Below, piece by piece: positions 24,885-32,947 of a stretch of 64,000 nt of DNA. Numbering within the stretch: position 1 is the stretch's first letter; the number at the start of each line of letters is the position of its first letter. The notes under the pieces were generated by a model. The model searched no databases, was not told the DNA's origin, and worked only from the letters and a program-made list of their open reading frames with translations. The translations under genes were made by a program, and so were the position numbers. The stretch comes from Planctomycetales bacterium (GTDB lineage Bacteria > Planctomycetota > Planctomycetia > Isosphaerales > Isosphaeraceae): the NCBI GenBank assembly GCA_027449865.1, contig DAIDKV010000025.1:1-64000 (forward strand). The letters run 5' to 3'.

Positions 24885-25569
24885 CGATCCCTCCGGCGGG
24901 GGGAGTAGGCTTGCGGGTTCGCTTGGGGCGCTTCCACTTGTCGGACTTCTCAAAGAGCTTCGAGAGCGGTAGCTCGAAGCCCGGGAGCAACTCAGTGCGG
25001 TAGGTCTGACCCTCGGGGATGACCTCGGTCCGAACCTCGCCGGCCTCGTGGCGGTAGACCGTCATCATGCGGCGGAATCGGTCGATAACCCAGTAAGCCA
25101 GCACGCCGGCGGCGAGATACTCGTCTCGCTTGACTTCATAATCGCGGAGGACATCCCGCCGCCGCTTCGAGACGAACTCGATGACAATGGACGGAACATC
25201 GACCTCGGGGTCGGGCACGCGTCCCAGGCCGGTCCAGATCACCCGATCGGCTCGTCGGCGATTGATTGGCGTGACAATTGTTTGTTCGGCGACCGACTCA
25301 TCGAGGGCCGACCCGCTCGGATGAGTTTCTTTATAAACGTAGAGCAGGTTGCTCAGATAATCGTTCGGGCTACGTTCGCCGATACCCGGAGCTGGACTCA
25401 CCACAAGGACTCCGTTGATTAGCTCGTAGCGGTTCCCGCGAGCGAACTGCCACGACCGGAGCGCATCGAACTCCTCCGGCGTCATTTGGAGGCCAGCCGA
25501 GCCCGGACCGATCCGGAGTCGCCCCCGTCGAGTCGTCGTCGTCCGTCCTGGTCTGGCGATCGTCGACAT
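24877..25569 (-). CDS. Uma2 family endonuclease
   Basis: A 230-residue Uma2 (DUF820) protein. Visible are MTPEEFDALRSWQFARGNRY with ELINGVLVVSP, the RRADRVIW strand with the catalytic Asp, IVIEFVSKRRRD with the catalytic Glu, and KRDEYLAAGVLAYWVID with the catalytic Lys four residues before Tyr, so the PD-(D/E)XK site is complete. A basic tail (KWKRPKRTRKP) follows. It overlaps the polyferredoxin start by eight bases and follows another Uma2 gene by 39 bases. Its presence inside a redox operon has no obvious explanation. ATG 25569 is chosen over 25593. Confidence 0.85.
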   Translation of the reverse strand: MSTIARPGRTTTTRRGRLRIGPGSAGLQMTPEEFDALRSWQFARGNRYELINGVLVVSPAPGIGERSPNDYLSNLLYVYKETHPSGSALDESVAEQTIVTPINRRRADRVIWTGLGRVPDPEVDVPSIVIEFVSKRRRDVLRDYEVKRDEYLAAGVLAYWVIDRFRRMMTVYRHEAGEVRTEVIPEGQTYRTELLPGFELPLSKLFEKSDKWKRPKRTRKPTPPAGGIDG

Positions 25570-25608
25570 GATCGTGGGTCTCCGACGAACCAACAGCCCG
25601 GCCCCAGC

Positions 25609-26256
25609 TCAATCGAACAGAATCCCTTTAAGGTCAAGGACGAATCCGGGCAGAACATCTTCTCCGGAGAGCGTGGCGGGCCTGTCGAGCCGCTCCACCG
25701 GCCTCCCGGGGCGATAGACCTCGACCGTCGCGTCCCTTGGATCGATCAGCCAGCCAAGCCGGACGCCCTGCGCGAGGTACTCTTCCATCTTCGCCCGAAG
25801 CTGATTCCGATCGTCGCTTGGAGAGGCGAGCTCGGCGACGAAGTCCGGGCAGATGGGGGAGAAGCCGATCTCCCTCTGTGTCGTCGTCAGGGCGAGCCAG
25901 CGGTCGTTGTGTATCCACGAGGCATCCGGAGAGCGTACCGCACCGTTGGGCAGCGTAAATCCCGCCGAGGAGTCGAAAGCCGTGCCCCTACGCTCCTCGA
26001 TCGACCAGAGGACCACCTGAGCCGTCAATCTCCCGTTCCGGGCGCCTGTCCCACCGCTCGCCGGTGGCATGGCCTCGATGGCTCCCTTCGCGGTCCGCTC
26101 CAGTCGGAGCTCCGGATTCGCCGCGCAGAGCCGACCAAAGCCTGGCGTCGAGACGAACAGGCGGACGTCGATCGGCAGCCGCAGCGCGATCTCGGCCGGC
26201 TCGCCCTTGCGCGAGCGTCGACGTCCGCTTGGCCGGCTCTTGACCCCTCGGCTCAT
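25609..26256 (-). CDS. Uma2 family endonuclease, divergent
   Basis: A 215-residue protein whose core matches Uma2: FTLPNGAVRSPDASWIHNDR with the catalytic Asp, ICPDFVAELASPSDDRNQL with the Glu, and AKMEEYLAQGVRLGWLIDPR with the Lys in the expected position. The N-terminal 40 residues are basic and less typical. It overlaps the stop of the upstream DUF362 gene by four bases (ATGA), indicating translational coupling. The protein is only distantly similar to the neighbouring Uma2 by eye, so the two are not a recent tandem duplication. Confidence 0.8.
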   Translation of the reverse strand: MSRGVKSRPSGRRRSRKGEPAEIALRLPIDVRLFVSTPGFGRLCAANPELRLERTAKGAIEAMPPASGGTGARNGRLTAQVVLWSIEERRGTAFDSSAGFTLPNGAVRSPDASWIHNDRWLALTTTQREIGFSPICPDFVAELASPSDDRNQLRAKMEEYLAQGVRLGWLIDPRDATVEVYRPGRPVERLDRPATLSGEDVLPGFVLDLKGILFD

Positions 26257-27353
26257 ACGGTGATCTCCTGGGTCCACTCCGGACGCCAGTCGCGGCCCAG
26301 GCCGCGGGCAATCACCTTGTCGAGGTAGATGATCTGATCCCGAGGCTTCTCCAGCAGTTTCGAGACGCACCAGCTATCAACCGACGTGTGATCCGTCCCC
26401 ACCACCATCGTGTCGCCTCGCTTGACGTCGTTGAGGCTCCCTCCGGTCGGCCCGTTGCGCATCAGGAGTTTCCGGCCATCGGCGATCACCAGCGTCGGCT
26501 TCATCATCAACGCGAAATCAGAGATGATCCCGTGGATGTTCTGATGAAACTGGTTTCGAGGGTTGCCCAGCAGACCGTACCAGTTCTTCATGGTGACCGT
26601 CGCCTTGCAAAGGTTGTGATCCTTCACCGGCGAGATGCCAATCACCTTGGTCGCCTCGCGGAACGGGCGGTAGAACATCCGCCAGGTCCCGACGATCGTC
26701 TCGCCGCCGACGTACAGATCCTCAAAGTAGCTGTCCTTCGGCAGCATCAACTCGGCCCCGGCACGGACCGCGGCTTCACCCACCTTCGTCTTGTAAAAGC
26801 AGCTTTCCGGATTATTAATCGGATTATCGGCGACGATCACCTTGCGGGCCCCGTGGCCGAGGCAGAGCCTCGTGACGGCCGCTACTGTGTCGGGCTGGGT
26901 CGTCGCGGCAAGGTCTGGGTTCTTGTCGAAGGCGACGTTCGGCTTGATGACGACCACATCACCCGGCCGAATGAAGTGCTCAACGCCTCCCATCGTCTCA
27001 AGGGCGGCCTTGACCATCGCGAGGGCCTGGTCTTCGCGTGCCTTCAGCTCCTCCTCACGACTCGCATGATCCTCGGCACGGATCGACTGTGACCGGACGA
27101 CCACCACGTTGGGCCGGCCGACGCCCAGCGCGATCGAGTAATCCTTGAGCCGGACTGGGGGCGGCGGCTTCACGCCTTCCATCCCCCAGGGGTCGCGAAT
27201 CAGGGCACCTGCCCCGACGGCGGCACCCGCGGCCAGGGCGTAACCCCCAACCTGGGCAGCAAACTGCCGGCGCGAGAACGGCTGGTCGGCCGGGTTCACG
27301 CCGCCGAACTTCTCCAGATTCTTCTGCTGGGTCCGGGTCAGCTTCTCGCTCAT
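26253..27353 (-). CDS. Tat-exported DUF362 protein
   Basis: A 366-residue protein with a twin-arginine signal at residues 26-55 (SRRQFAAQVGGYALAAGAAV) and a DUF362 domain. Family features are DVVVIKPNVAF, PDTVAAVTRLCLGHGARKVI, a KDHNLCKATVTMKNWYG block and the closing VVGTDHTSVDSWC. DUF362 proteins are often linked to iron-sulfur proteins; some members carry ferredoxin domains but this one has none. GAGGGG lies seven bases before the ATG. It is 43 bases after the DUF6599 gene and is coupled to the first Uma2 gene, in an operon that ends with the polyferredoxin, suggesting a redox enzyme acting outside the cytoplasm. Confidence 0.87.
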   Translation of the reverse strand: MSEKLTRTQQKNLEKFGGVNPADQPFSRRQFAAQVGGYALAAGAAVGAGALIRDPWGMEGVKPPPPVRLKDYSIALGVGRPNVVVVRSQSIRAEDHASREEELKAREDQALAMVKAALETMGGVEHFIRPGDVVVIKPNVAFDKNPDLAATTQPDTVAAVTRLCLGHGARKVIVADNPINNPESCFYKTKVGEAAVRAGAELMLPKDSYFEDLYVGGETIVGTWRMFYRPFREATKVIGISPVKDHNLCKATVTMKNWYGLLGNPRNQFHQNIHGIISDFALMMKPTLVIADGRKLLMRNGPTGGSLNDVKRGDTMVVGTDHTSVDSWCVSKLLEKPRDQIIYLDKVIARGLGRDWRPEWTQEITV

Positions 27354-27396
27354 GGATTCGCCCCTCGTGGGTCGTTTGGGGGATACGGGTCCAGCC

Positions 27397-29070
27397 TCAG
27401 TTTGAGAGTGGCGGCACCTGCGACGGCAGCGACTTCGCCAGGCCACGGGCAAACTGCTCGGGAGGGCCGCCCGCCGTCCCGCCGTTGGCTCCGGCCACGG
27501 TGTTCCCCTTGCGGAAGACGACGTCCACCAGCCCGATATTCGAGCTAATAACCATCTCGTCCGCACCTTCGGCCTTCACCGCCTTCACATCGGCTCCGTC
27601 TTTTTTTGCGCCGTCCAGATACTTCTGGTAGACCGCCTTCGCCTCGGCCTCATCCTTGTAAGGGCGGAGGAAGCCCTGCCAGGAAACCTCGCCTTCCTTG
27701 TAGTCGGCCATGAAGACGTCTGAGAGAAAGCTATAGCCGAAGGCGTCCTGGGCAACGTACTTCGCCTCGCCCTCTCGCCCCTTCGTCGGAAGCATCCCGA
27801 AGTAGGTCGAGGGCGTGACGGCCGCCGCTCCCGGCTTCGACTCCTCGGCTTTCGCCGAGACGACCGAGCCCGTCGCCTGCGACGGCGATTGTGCTCCGCC
27901 TCCGGCCGGCTTCTGCTTCGCGGCGACCCGCTTTGCCAGCTCCAGCGCGAACGAGGCGAACTTCTCGTCCTCGGAGGTCGATACGATCTGCGTGTAGTAT
28001 TTCCCCGCGTGAAAGAGCGTACTGCCGGCCGCGGTATACCCCTCGTCGCCGATCGCGACCGCCTGAGACTCCTCAGGCTTCTCCGAACCATACTTGCCGA
28101 GCGCCTTGAGAGGGTCCGCCATCTCGAAGATGTAAAGCTGGACATCGTTATCCGTGTTGCCAGCCGGGTGATACGAAGCGTAGGCCATTCCCTTGACGCC
28201 ATACTGGACGAAGCTTTCCGCCCGGCCGTCGATCTTCTCGTAAAGGTTCTCGGCGTTGAACGTCTCCAGGTGCTTGTCGCCGGGCTTGGCGACCGTCCAT
28301 CCCGCCGGGATTCCCGCGAGAGGGAGCATCGCGGCGATCGGACGCTGGGGTTCAGGGACACTCGCCACCTCGGCTTCGGCCTCCGCCGGGCTCAGCCCGG
28401 CGCCTGGGGCTGCCGGGGTGACGCTCGCGGGCGAGGCATTCACCGCCACGGGGACCATCACGGAGGCCGGCACGCTCGCCTCAGCCGTCCTGAGGTCCAC
28501 CGGCGGCGCGGTGAAGTCCATGAGCTGCTGCGGACCATCAAGCCCAACGCTCCTCCGCACCCCGGCGAGCGCCTGAAGCACCCCCGGCACCCGCTGCGCC
28601 ACGGGGACTGACGTCCCCGCGACGGCTCTCAGTGCGAGCATCTGCTCATCGAGCTTCTTCACATTCTCGACCAGATTCTTTCGCTCGGTCGCCAGCCGCT
28701 CCATCTCCTGCTTCACGGCGGCGTCGGCATCCTGGACGTCCTTCAACGATCGCCCCTGCTCCAGCACCGACCACCGCTTGTTCGGGTCGTACTCGTACCG
28801 ATTCTTGTCGAATGACCGGCTCTTCAGAACCATCGCCGAGAAAATTGCCGGGATCCCCATGACAAGGAGCATCCCAACGATGATCGAGGCGAATGTCGGC
28901 CGCTGGAGAACCCGGCCTCGTCTCGCCTGGAACCATTCCATCCGTCCAAGGACCGCGAAGGCGATTGGCGTCATCGCCAGGGCCGCCAGGGCTGCGGTCA
29001 GGGCCAGCGCCAGCATCGGATCATTCGCCACCTCGTGGCGATACTGGTCCCAGAGACTTGTCTCGTTCAT
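27397..29070 (-). CDS. DUF6599-type membrane protein
   Basis: A 557-residue protein with two N-terminal membrane helices (about residues 19-40 and 60-82), a coiled-coil stretch around 105-145 (AAVKQEMERLATERKNLVEN), a long Ala/Pro/Val-rich linker, and a C-terminal soluble domain of about 310 residues with the DUF6599 look: FNAENLYEKIDGRAESFVQY and VQLYIFEMADPLKALGKYGS. Proteins of this type are often encoded beside DUF362 and ferredoxin genes, as here. It probably sits in the membrane with the large domain outside. It has its own likely promoter at 29138-29166. Confidence 0.75.
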   Translation of the reverse strand: MNETSLWDQYRHEVANDPMLALALTAALAALAMTPIAFAVLGRMEWFQARRGRVLQRPTFASIIVGMLLVMGIPAIFSAMVLKSRSFDKNRYEYDPNKRWSVLEQGRSLKDVQDADAAVKQEMERLATERKNLVENVKKLDEQMLALRAVAGTSVPVAQRVPGVLQALAGVRRSVGLDGPQQLMDFTAPPVDLRTAEASVPASVMVPVAVNASPASVTPAAPGAGLSPAEAEAEVASVPEPQRPIAAMLPLAGIPAGWTVAKPGDKHLETFNAENLYEKIDGRAESFVQYGVKGMAYASYHPAGNTDNDVQLYIFEMADPLKALGKYGSEKPEESQAVAIGDEGYTAAGSTLFHAGKYYTQIVSTSEDEKFASFALELAKRVAAKQKPAGGGAQSPSQATGSVVSAKAEESKPGAAAVTPSTYFGMLPTKGREGEAKYVAQDAFGYSFLSDVFMADYKEGEVSWQGFLRPYKDEAEAKAVYQKYLDGAKKDGADVKAVKAEGADEMVISSNIGLVDVVFRKGNTVAGANGGTAGGPPEQFARGLAKSLPSQVPPLSN

Positions 29071-29137
29071 CTTGCCTCTGCGGGGGTTGGGTCATCGGGG
29101 GCTCATCGAGGTCGTCCGGCCGCCGGATCACCAAAGA

Positions 29138-29166
29138 ATTATACCGGTACAGAAAAGGAGCGTCGA
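29138..29166 (-). promoter_or_regulatory. sigma70-type promoter of the DUF6599-DUF362-polyferredoxin operon
   Basis: On the minus strand TCGACG (29161-29166) and TATAAT (29138-29143) are separated by exactly 17 bases. The -10 is a perfect consensus match and the -35 matches at four of six positions. It is in the 133-base gap between ftsY and the DUF6599 gene, about 70 bases upstream of the latter's start codon. Confidence 0.5.
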
Positions 29167-29203
29167 TCATCTCGCGACCGGACATCGATTCTTTCCCGAG
29201 CGA

Positions 29204-30109
29204 TCAGGCGAACAGCGATTCGACGAACGTCTCCGCGTCGAACGGTTGCAGGTCTTCGAGCCCCTCGCCGACTCCGATAAACTTCACCGGCAGGTTCATC
29301 GACTGTCGGACGGCCACCACGACGCCTCCCTTCGCGGTTCCGTCGAGCTTCGTGAGGATCACACCGGTGCAGCCGATCGATTTGGTGAAGACGTCGGCCT
29401 GTCGGATCGCATTCTGGCCGTTGGTCGCGTCGATCACGAGCAGGACCTCGTGAGGCGCACCAGGGATCATCCGGTGGATGACCCCCCGAATCTTTTCCAG
29501 TTCGCGCATCAGGTGGCCCTGGGTGTGGAGTCGGCCGGCGGTGTCCACAATCAGAACATCCACCCCCCGGGCGAGCGCGCGCTGGCAGGCGTCGTGGGCG
29601 ACGCTGGCCGGGTCCGCGCCTGGGGCGCCTCGGACGATTTCGCAGCCCGCTCGATCGGCCCAGATCGCAAGTTGATCGGCGGCGGCAGCGCGGAAGGTGT
29701 CGCAGGCGCCCAGTAAAATCGACCGGCCCTCCTCCTTGAGCCGCTGGGCCAGCTTGGCGATCGAGGTCGTCTTTCCCGACCCGTTCACGCCTGCGATCAG
29801 GTAGACGCTCGGCTTCTTGCTAGCGACCGCCAGCGAACCCGGCCGGATGTCCACCAGGAGCGCCTTGAGCTCGCTCTTGAGGAACGCGAGCAGTTCCTCG
29901 TCGGCGGTCCTGTCGGCAAAGCGCTCCTTGACCCGTTCGATCAGTCGGCCGGTCGAGGCAACGCCCACGTCGGCCTGGATCAGCCGGCTTTCCAGGCGTT
30001 CCAGGAATTCCTGATCGACCTTGCTGCCAAACCACGATCGAACGTCGAAAAGCTTCGCCGTCCGCGCAAGGCCCTTCTTGAACCGCTCCAACAATCCGGA
30101 AATCGCCAT
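29204..30109 (-). CDS. ftsY: FtsY, signal recognition particle receptor
   Basis: A 301-residue FtsY with the NG domain only; the acidic A domain of E. coli FtsY is absent, as in many bacteria. The G1 loop GVNGSGKTT is at residues 107-115, the family-specific DTFRAAAADQL at 137-147, DTAGR at 189-193 and TKLDGTAKGG at 253-262, followed by the GVGEGLEDLQPFD tail. It binds GTP and docks Ffh-ribosome complexes at the membrane for cotranslational insertion. It is 43 bases after the PHP gene in the same direction. Confidence 0.96.
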   Translation of the reverse strand: MAISGLLERFKKGLARTAKLFDVRSWFGSKVDQEFLERLESRLIQADVGVASTGRLIERVKERFADRTADEELLAFLKSELKALLVDIRPGSLAVASKKPSVYLIAGVNGSGKTTSIAKLAQRLKEEGRSILLGACDTFRAAAADQLAIWADRAGCEIVRGAPGADPASVAHDACQRALARGVDVLIVDTAGRLHTQGHLMRELEKIRGVIHRMIPGAPHEVLLVIDATNGQNAIRQADVFTKSIGCTGVILTKLDGTAKGGVVVAVRQSMNLPVKFIGVGEGLEDLQPFDAETFVESLFA

Positions 30110-30152
30110 CGCCTCGCCTTCTCTTCGATGCCGGGTCTCAAGGATCTCCGAG

Positions 30153-31037
30153 CTATTCTAACCGTCCACTGGCCCTGGCGCGCAGTCGCTCCAGCATCTC
30201 GGGGTCGGTTGCTATCGCGCCGACCCATCGCCCGGGTCGATCGGCGGCGTGAAAGTCGCTCCCTGAGAGGCCGATCAGTTCTAGCCGCTGGGCGATCTCC
30301 GCCAGACGACGACCCAGCGAGGTCGAGCAGCCTGGTCCCTCGATCTCGATCGCCTTCAATCCGGCATCGGCCAATCCACGAATCGACGACTCGCCGAAGT
30401 CGTGAGGAGGGTGAGCCAGTGCCGCAACACCGCCCGCCCGGTGGATCAAATCGATCGCATGAACGGCGTCGAGCCGCGTCTTCTCAACGCAGGCGGGTCC
30501 TCCATCGCCGAGGTACCGGGCAAAGGCCTCTCGGGTCGCCGAAACCTGCCCTGTCTTCCAGAGGTAATCCGCGAGGTGCCGACGCCCAAGCACCGCGCGC
30601 GGATAGGACCGCCGGACCGTTTCCAGATTCACCAGAAGTCCCAGCGTGCGCAGTCGGTCGGCCATCGCCTCGATCCGATGGGCCCGCCCCTCGCAAAGCC
30701 TTCGCAATGCGGCGAGCAACGGACCATCGTCCTCGCGGAAGAAGTAGCCGAGGATGTGCGGCTCCCGCCCGCGATGCTCCGACGTCAGTTCGACGCCCGC
30801 GATCAGTTCGACGCCCCAGTGGACAGCCTCGGGACGCGCCACCGCGAGCCCTGTGGTCGTGTCATGATCGGTGATGGCGATCGCCGAGAGACCGACCCGC
30901 GCTGCCGCGACGACCACCTCACACGGCGAGCAGGCTCCATCGGAGTGGGTCGTGTGGACATGCAGATCGGCCAGGCCTTGCCGGGTTCTCGATCGCTCGG
31001 AAGGCTTTCCCGGTCGATTATTCGGCCGCCGGCGCAT
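30153..31037 (-). CDS. PHP domain phosphoesterase (YciV/TrpH type)
   Basis: A 294-residue PHP-family protein. Metal-binding motifs are DLHVHTTHSDG (His26, His28), AITDHDT, a GVELTSEHRGREPHILGYFF region, ALAHPPHDFG and the closing GLSGSDFHAAD. This is the pattern of the YciV/TrpH subgroup, which includes the 5'-3' exonuclease/3',5'-nucleoside bisphosphate phosphatase RnaAM. The start at 31037 has GGAGG nine bases upstream and overlaps nusB by 20 bases; the frame upstream of it is the arginine-rich shadow of nusB. Confidence 0.87.
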   Translation of the reverse strand: MRRRPNNRPGKPSERSRTRQGLADLHVHTTHSDGACSPCEVVVAAARVGLSAIAITDHDTTTGLAVARPEAVHWGVELIAGVELTSEHRGREPHILGYFFREDDGPLLAALRRLCEGRAHRIEAMADRLRTLGLLVNLETVRRSYPRAVLGRRHLADYLWKTGQVSATREAFARYLGDGGPACVEKTRLDAVHAIDLIHRAGGVAALAHPPHDFGESSIRGLADAGLKAIEIEGPGCSTSLGRRLAEIAQRLELIGLSGSDFHAADRPGRWVGAIATDPEMLERLRARASGRLE

Positions 31038-31488
31038 CGATCGGCGCCTCCGGGGCCTCAGCTTCGGCCGTGCCCACGGCTGTCGTTTGCGACTGAAAGA
31101 GGCGGTCGAGGATGCCGTTGACAAACCGGCTGGACTGAGCCGTGCTGTATCTCTTGGCGAGTTCCAGCGCCTCGTTGATGGCGACTCTCGGCGGGGCGTC
31201 CTGGGCGAACATCATCTCGAAGGCGCCCAGGCGAAGGATATTGCGATCGATGGCCGCCATCCGGTCGAGTCGCCAGTTTTCAGCAGCCTCCGAGATCATC
31301 GCATCGATCCGGGGCTGGTGCTCCTTGACACCGGAAATGAGGCCCTCGGTAAACTCAACGAGCTTGCGGTCGTTGAGCAATCGCCGCTGGATGAACCGGC
31401 GGACTTCCGTCTGCGGCATCCCGGCGTTCTGTTCCAGCTGGTAGAGGACCTGGAGGGCGACCTCGCGGCCTCGGGATCGTCGCGTCAT
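31018..31488 (-). CDS. nusB: transcription antitermination factor NusB
   Basis: A 156-residue all-helical NusB. Characteristic stretches are RRSRGREVALQVLYQLEQN at the N-terminus, AAENWRLDRMAAIDRNILRL in the middle and RVAINEALELAKRYSTAQSS followed by RFVNGILDRL near the end. NusB binds boxA RNA with NusE (S10) and promotes rRNA transcription antitermination. An acidic Ala/Glu/Pro tail follows the core. It is first in a row of minus-strand genes with the PHP protein and ftsY. Confidence 0.95.
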   Translation of the reverse strand: MTRRSRGREVALQVLYQLEQNAGMPQTEVRRFIQRRLLNDRKLVEFTEGLISGVKEHQPRIDAMISEAAENWRLDRMAAIDRNILRLGAFEMMFAQDAPPRVAINEALELAKRYSTAQSSRFVNGILDRLFQSQTTAVGTAEAEAPEAPIDAPAAE

Positions 31489-31771
31489 GGTCGGGGGGTT
31501 CTCGCACCGCGCGGGGAGACGCGGTCGTCGGTGGCGTCGGGCGGATCACTGTCGAATGATACGCGAGGCCGGTAGGGGTCGAAAAGGCCCTTTCTCCGCC
31601 CTTCCGATCTCCAGTCGTCGGCACAGGCCGTGCATGGGGGACGAACAAAAGGTAGGCATCCATGGTCAGAAGCCCCCAAGGCCCAGCAAAATAACGGGGA
31701 GCGTTCCATCCAGTGATCCCGAATGACGACGAATGACCACCCTCTGCCCACCGATCCTGGGAGAATGAGCC

Positions 31772-32803
31772 ATGCCCCTCAAATACCGGCAAACCCTTGG
31801 CGGGCTCCTGATCGCCCTCTCGGCGACGGGAATGAACGCGTGGGCTCAAACGCCCTCCAGTGGAGATTCATTACCGACTCCACCAGATCCGCAAGCCCCA
31901 CCCGCGCTCTCCGCCCCACGGACAGACCAGAAGCCCGAGACGACCGAGCTCGCCCCAATCTCACAGCCCGAACCGGCGAATGAGGTGCGGGTGCCCGCGG
32001 TGACAACTCCCAGCCCTGCCAGGGTTTACATCTCAGAGCAGCCGCCACCTCCGGTCGCCGAGCGTCGATCGAAGCCGCGTCCTGATTCGGAAACGGTCTG
32101 GACGCCTGGATACTGGGAGTGGGACGAGGCTGACGTTCGGTTTGTCTGGGTTGCGGGAAGCTGGCAAAGGCCGCCCTCCGGAATGACCTGGCAGCCGGGC
32201 CGGTGGGAGCATGAATCGCGGGGCTGGTATTTTGTCCCGGGTCAGTGGGCAAGATCGGTCGAAGTCACGCCGGCCGATGGGACAGTTCTCCCAGCCTGGC
32301 GAACAACCGGCCCGCCCGCCGACCACCCCGAGGACATTCCACCGCCCGCACCTGGGAGGAATTTCTTTTACATCGCGGGACACTACGCTCCAGACCGGGA
32401 GGGCGACCGACTGACCTGGGTCCCGGGCTTCTGGGCGGCCGGGCAGCCGGGCTGGGATTGGCTCCCCGCGCGTTGGGTGCGTCGCGGAGACGGATGGGAC
32501 TACCGCGCCGGCCGGTGGGTCCGCGACTCAGGCCCAGTTGTGGTCGATCGACTTTCGCCACGCGACCGTAGAAGACTCCGCCGCCAGGGAGTTGCGACGG
32601 AGGTGATCACCAGGGACCCGATCTCCGGCGCCGAGGTGGACGTGATCGCCCCCGGGGAACCGGTCCCGGTCGGAGCGGTGGGGGGTGGGATGATGTACAA
32701 TGTCATCCGCCCGCCCGGCGGGATTTACGGCCCAGGTGGCGTCGTCGTCCCGGACACCGTCCCTCCGTTCGTCCGTCGGATGCTCGACCGCGTCCTTCCC
32801 TGA
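31772..32803 (+). CDS. exported WxPGxW-repeat (YXWGXW-type) protein
   Basis: A 343-residue exported protein. A signal peptide ends near residue 25 (GMNAWA). A Pro-rich low-complexity linker follows to about residue 105, then at least five repeats of a WxPGxW type: WTPGYWEWD, WQPGRWEHE, FVPGQWARS, WVPGFWAAG and WLPARWVRR. This is the YXWGXW family seen in planctomycetes and proteobacteria; function unknown, probably envelope associated. GGAGA lies seven bases before the ATG. Confidence 0.8.
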   Translation: MPLKYRQTLGGLLIALSATGMNAWAQTPSSGDSLPTPPDPQAPPALSAPRTDQKPETTELAPISQPEPANEVRVPAVTTPSPARVYISEQPPPPVAERRSKPRPDSETVWTPGYWEWDEADVRFVWVAGSWQRPPSGMTWQPGRWEHESRGWYFVPGQWARSVEVTPADGTVLPAWRTTGPPADHPEDIPPPAPGRNFFYIAGHYAPDREGDRLTWVPGFWAAGQPGWDWLPARWVRRGDGWDYRAGRWVRDSGPVVVDRLSPRDRRRLRRQGVATEVITRDPISGAEVDVIAPGEPVPVGAVGGGMMYNVIRPPGGIYGPGGVVVPDTVPPFVRRMLDRVLP

Positions 32804-32820
32804 ATTCCCATTTCACTGTT

Positions 32821-32846
32821 TTCGACCGCGGCAACTGTCGGTCGAA
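32821..32846. terminator. hairpin between convergent genes (first of two)
   Basis: TTCGACCG at 32821-32828 and CGGTCGAA at 32839-32846 form a perfect eight-base-pair stem with a ten-base loop. It lies 18 bases past the stop of the WxPGxW gene. It is preceded by TTTT rather than followed by a U-tract on the plus strand, so it is a weak intrinsic terminator at best. Confidence 0.4.
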
Positions 32847-32862
32847 CCGGAGGAGACAGGTT

Positions 32863-32893
32863 CTCGCCGATCCGGATGACCAGGCTCGGCGAG
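32863..32893. terminator. hairpin between convergent genes (second of two)
   Basis: CTCGCCGA at 32863-32870 and TCGGCGAG at 32886-32893 form a perfect eight-base-pair stem with a 15-base loop. Together with the neighbouring hairpin it fills the gap between the WxPGxW gene and the APC permease gene, which end facing each other. No U-tract is seen. Confidence 0.4.
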
Positions 32894-32947
32894 AGCGTTG
32901 TACCTCTCCCAGGCAACCCTCTGAAAACACCTCGACTGGGACCGATC

